In this document: piece after piece, positions 62,507-64,000 of the stretch
Layout of the letters: every line of letters starts with the position of its first letter
How positions within the stretch are numbered: position 1 is the stretch's first letter
DNA from: Nocardioides perillae
Lineage (GTDB): Bacteria > Actinomycetota > Actinomycetes > Propionibacteriales > Nocardioidaceae
Assembly: GCF_013409425.1 (NCBI RefSeq)
Contig: NZ_JACCAC010000001.1
Location: 1,240,001 to 1,304,000, forward strand
Length of the DNA stretch: 64,000 nt
Direction: 5' to 3'
Notes under the pieces: generated by a model
Database searches by the model: none
What the model was told of the DNA's origin: nothing
What the model saw: only the letters and a program-made list of their open reading frames with translations
Translations under genes and position numbers: made by a program

Positions 62507-63034
62507 GTGCCCGCCGCGACCGCCACCCCCAGCAGCCCCAGCAGCCCCACTGGCTCCACCACCACCACCGGCTCCACCACCACCACCGGCCCGAGCACCC
62601 CGCCCACCCGCGGCGAGGCCGGGCTCGCGGCCGACCTGCGGCTCGCGGTGATGCGCCTGCGCCGCCGGCTGGCGGCGGAGCGGCAGCCGGGCAACGACCA
62701 CAGCCTCACCGCGATGGCGGTGCTGGCCGGGCTGCTGCGCCACGGCGAGCTGACCGTCGGCGACCTCGCCGCGCGCGAGCGGGTGCAGCCGCCGTCGATG
62801 ACGCGCACCGTGACCGCCCTCGAGGCCGAGGGCCTCGTGGCGCGCCGGCCGAGCGAGACCGACGGGCGCCAGGTCCTGGTCGCGCTGACCGCGGCCGGCC
62901 GCGAGACGGTGCTCGCCGACCGGCGCCGCCGCGACGCCTGGCTCGCCCAGCGCCTCGGCGAGCTCACCCCCGACCAGCGCGCGACCCTGCGCGCCGCCGC
63001 CCCGATCCTGGCCGCGCTGGCCGAGGAGGACTGA
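62507..63034 (+). CDS. MarR family transcriptional regulator
   Basis: A 175-residue winged-helix regulator. The first 35 residues are a Ser/Thr/Pro tail containing an 18-bp duplication (STTTTG twice, 62552-62587). The MarR domain has LTVGDLAARERVQPPSMTRTV (recognition helix PSMTRTV) and the wing RRPSETDGRQVLVALT. It is followed 6 bases after its stop by an MFS exporter gene, a frequent repressor-target pairing. GTG 62507 is kept, but the low-complexity start makes a shorter form possible. Confidence 0.88.
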   Translation: MPAATATPSSPSSPTGSTTTTGSTTTTGPSTPPTRGEAGLAADLRLAVMRLRRRLAAERQPGNDHSLTAMAVLAGLLRHGELTVGDLAARERVQPPSMTRTVTALEAEGLVARRPSETDGRQVLVALTAAGRETVLADRRRRDAWLAQRLGELTPDQRATLRAAAPILAALAEED

Positions 63035-63040
63035 CGCCGC

Positions 63041-64000
63041 GTGAGCCCCACCTTCCGCTCGCTGCACAACCGCAACTACCGCCGCTACGCCGCCGGCGGC
63101 ATCGTGTCGAACACCGGCACGTGGATGCAGCGGGTCGCGCAGGACTGGTTGGTGCTCCAGCTCACCGCGAGCGGCACGGCGCTCGGCATCACCACCGGCC
63201 TGCAGTTCCTGCCGATGCTGCTGCTCGGCCCCTTCGCCGGGCTCGTCGCCGACCGGATGAGCAAGCTGCGGCTGCTGCAGCTGACCAACCTCGGCATGGC
63301 CGCCCCCGCCCTCGTGCTGGGCCTGCTCGCGGTCACGGGCGCCGCCGAGGCCTGGCACGTCTACGTCCTGGCCTTCCTGCTCGGCACCGCCGCCGCCTTC
63401 GACAACCCCGCGCGGCAGTCCTTCGTCTCCGAGATCGTCAGCGCCGACGACCTCACCAACGCGGTCGGCCTCAACTCCGCCTCGTTCAACGTCGCGCGCC
63501 TGGTCGGCCCCGCGGTCGCCGGTCTCCTCATCGCCGCGCTCGGCGGGGGAGCGCAGGCCACCGGCTGGGTGATCCTGCTCAACGCCGTCAGCTACGCCGC
63601 CCCCGTCTGGGCGCTGCGCCGCATGGACGCCTCCGCCCTCGACTCCCCGGCCCCCAGTCCGCGCCGCCCCGGTGCGCTGCGCGAGGGCGTGGCCTACGTC
63701 CGCGGCCGCCCCGACCTCGTGCTGGTCCTCGTGGTCGTCTTCCTGGCCGGCACCTTCGGCCTCAACTTCCAGCTCACCAGCGCCCTCATGGCCACGGAGG
63801 TCTTCGACAAGGGCGCCGGCGAGTACGGCGTGCTGGGCTCGATCCTCGCCGTCGGCTCGCTCAGCGGGGCACTGCTCGCCGCCCGCCGGCCCACGGTCCG
63901 GTTGCGGCTCGTCGTGGTCGCCGCCGTCGTCTTCGGAGTGGTCGAGGTCGCGGCCGGGCTGATGCCGACCTACGCCTCCTTCGCCGCCGTGCTGCCGCTG
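63041..64000 (+). CDS. MFS exporter (EntS-like), truncated by the window edge
   Basis: At least 320 residues are visible, with no stop before 64000. It starts GTG 63041 (VSPTFRSLHNRNYRRYAAG), continues with SNTGTWMQRVAQDWLVLQL and AAFDNPARQSFVSEIV, and shows about eight membrane helices. This pattern is that of the EntS/macrolide-efflux branch of MFS. The upstream MarR regulator probably controls it. Substrate unknown. Confidence 0.88.
   Translation, partial: MSPTFRSLHNRNYRRYAAGGIVSNTGTWMQRVAQDWLVLQLTASGTALGITTGLQFLPMLLLGPFAGLVADRMSKLRLLQLTNLGMAAPALVLGLLAVTGAAEAWHVYVLAFLLGTAAAFDNPARQSFVSEIVSADDLTNAVGLNSASFNVARLVGPAVAGLLIAALGGGAQATGWVILLNAVSYAAPVWALRRMDASALDSPAPSPRRPGALREGVAYVRGRPDLVLVLVVVFLAGTFGLNFQLTSALMATEVFDKGAGEYGVLGSILAVGSLSGALLAARRPTVRLRLVVVAAVVFGVVEVAAGLMPTYASFAAVLPL

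Overview
The window is about 73% G+C. Genes are tightly packed, often overlap by 1-8 bases, and start frequently with GTG. Gene content and order (DUF3263/LytR_C pair near a solo GroEL2, XPB-type helicase, DUF3027, DUF2530, actinobacterial carotenoid genes) point to an actinobacterium, most likely of the Nocardioides type; that placement is inference. No rRNA, tRNA, CRISPR, prophage or insertion sequence was seen. About 65 protein genes are described; the last one runs off the right edge.

Layout. 0.07-1.8 kb: DUF3263, LytR_C protein and trehalose-phosphatase. 1.9-3.7 kb: a SAM-I riboswitch controlling a threonine-synthase-like enzyme and a CysO-type sulfur carrier, a pair better explained as homocysteine synthesis than as threonine synthesis. 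3.8-10.5 kb: membrane proteins, an ATP-grasp protein, GroEL2 under two CIRCE operators, a small kinase. 10.6-14.7 kb: a coupled minus-strand operon of K+ channel, APC permease, lipoprotein, DUF350 and glutathionylspermidine-synthase-like ligase, the most system-like set of uncertain function here. 14.8-26.1 kb: a form II CO-dehydrogenase/xanthine-dehydrogenase-type cluster with maturation genes (MocA-like, MoxR, CoxE, XdhC), a GAF regulator, then S-L-M subunits and CoxG. 26.3-37.0 kb: an aromatic carotenoid cluster, crtYcYdTU on the plus strand facing idi-crtI-crtB on the minus strand; crtB is fused to a Rieske domain; an old-yellow-enzyme and a sensor kinase lie between. crtE is absent from the window.

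37.2-49.5 kb: SOS-boxed AlkB, GntR regulator, CutC, a DUF4031/LD-carboxypeptidase fusion, an MpaB-like oxygenase, XPB helicase with CGNR and helicase-associated/WYL proteins, PP2C phosphatase, acyl-CoA ligase. 49.6-54.1 kb: a cell-surface locus with a fasciclin protein, a beta-helix protein and an ECF sigma/anti-sigma pair; the divergent beta-helix and sigma promoters share an ECF-like sequence. 54.1-64 kb: HAD-LarE fusion, acetyltransferase, ScoF-type cold-shock protein, two MFS proteins, DUF3027, methyltransferase, DUF2530, AzgA-type purine permease and MarR regulator.

Two genome-level signals stand out: families of structured intergenic repeats (above all a 78-bp hairpin element in four copies, each just downstream of a stop codon), and many genes whose -10 hexamer lies 6-7 bases before the start codon, implying leaderless mRNAs.
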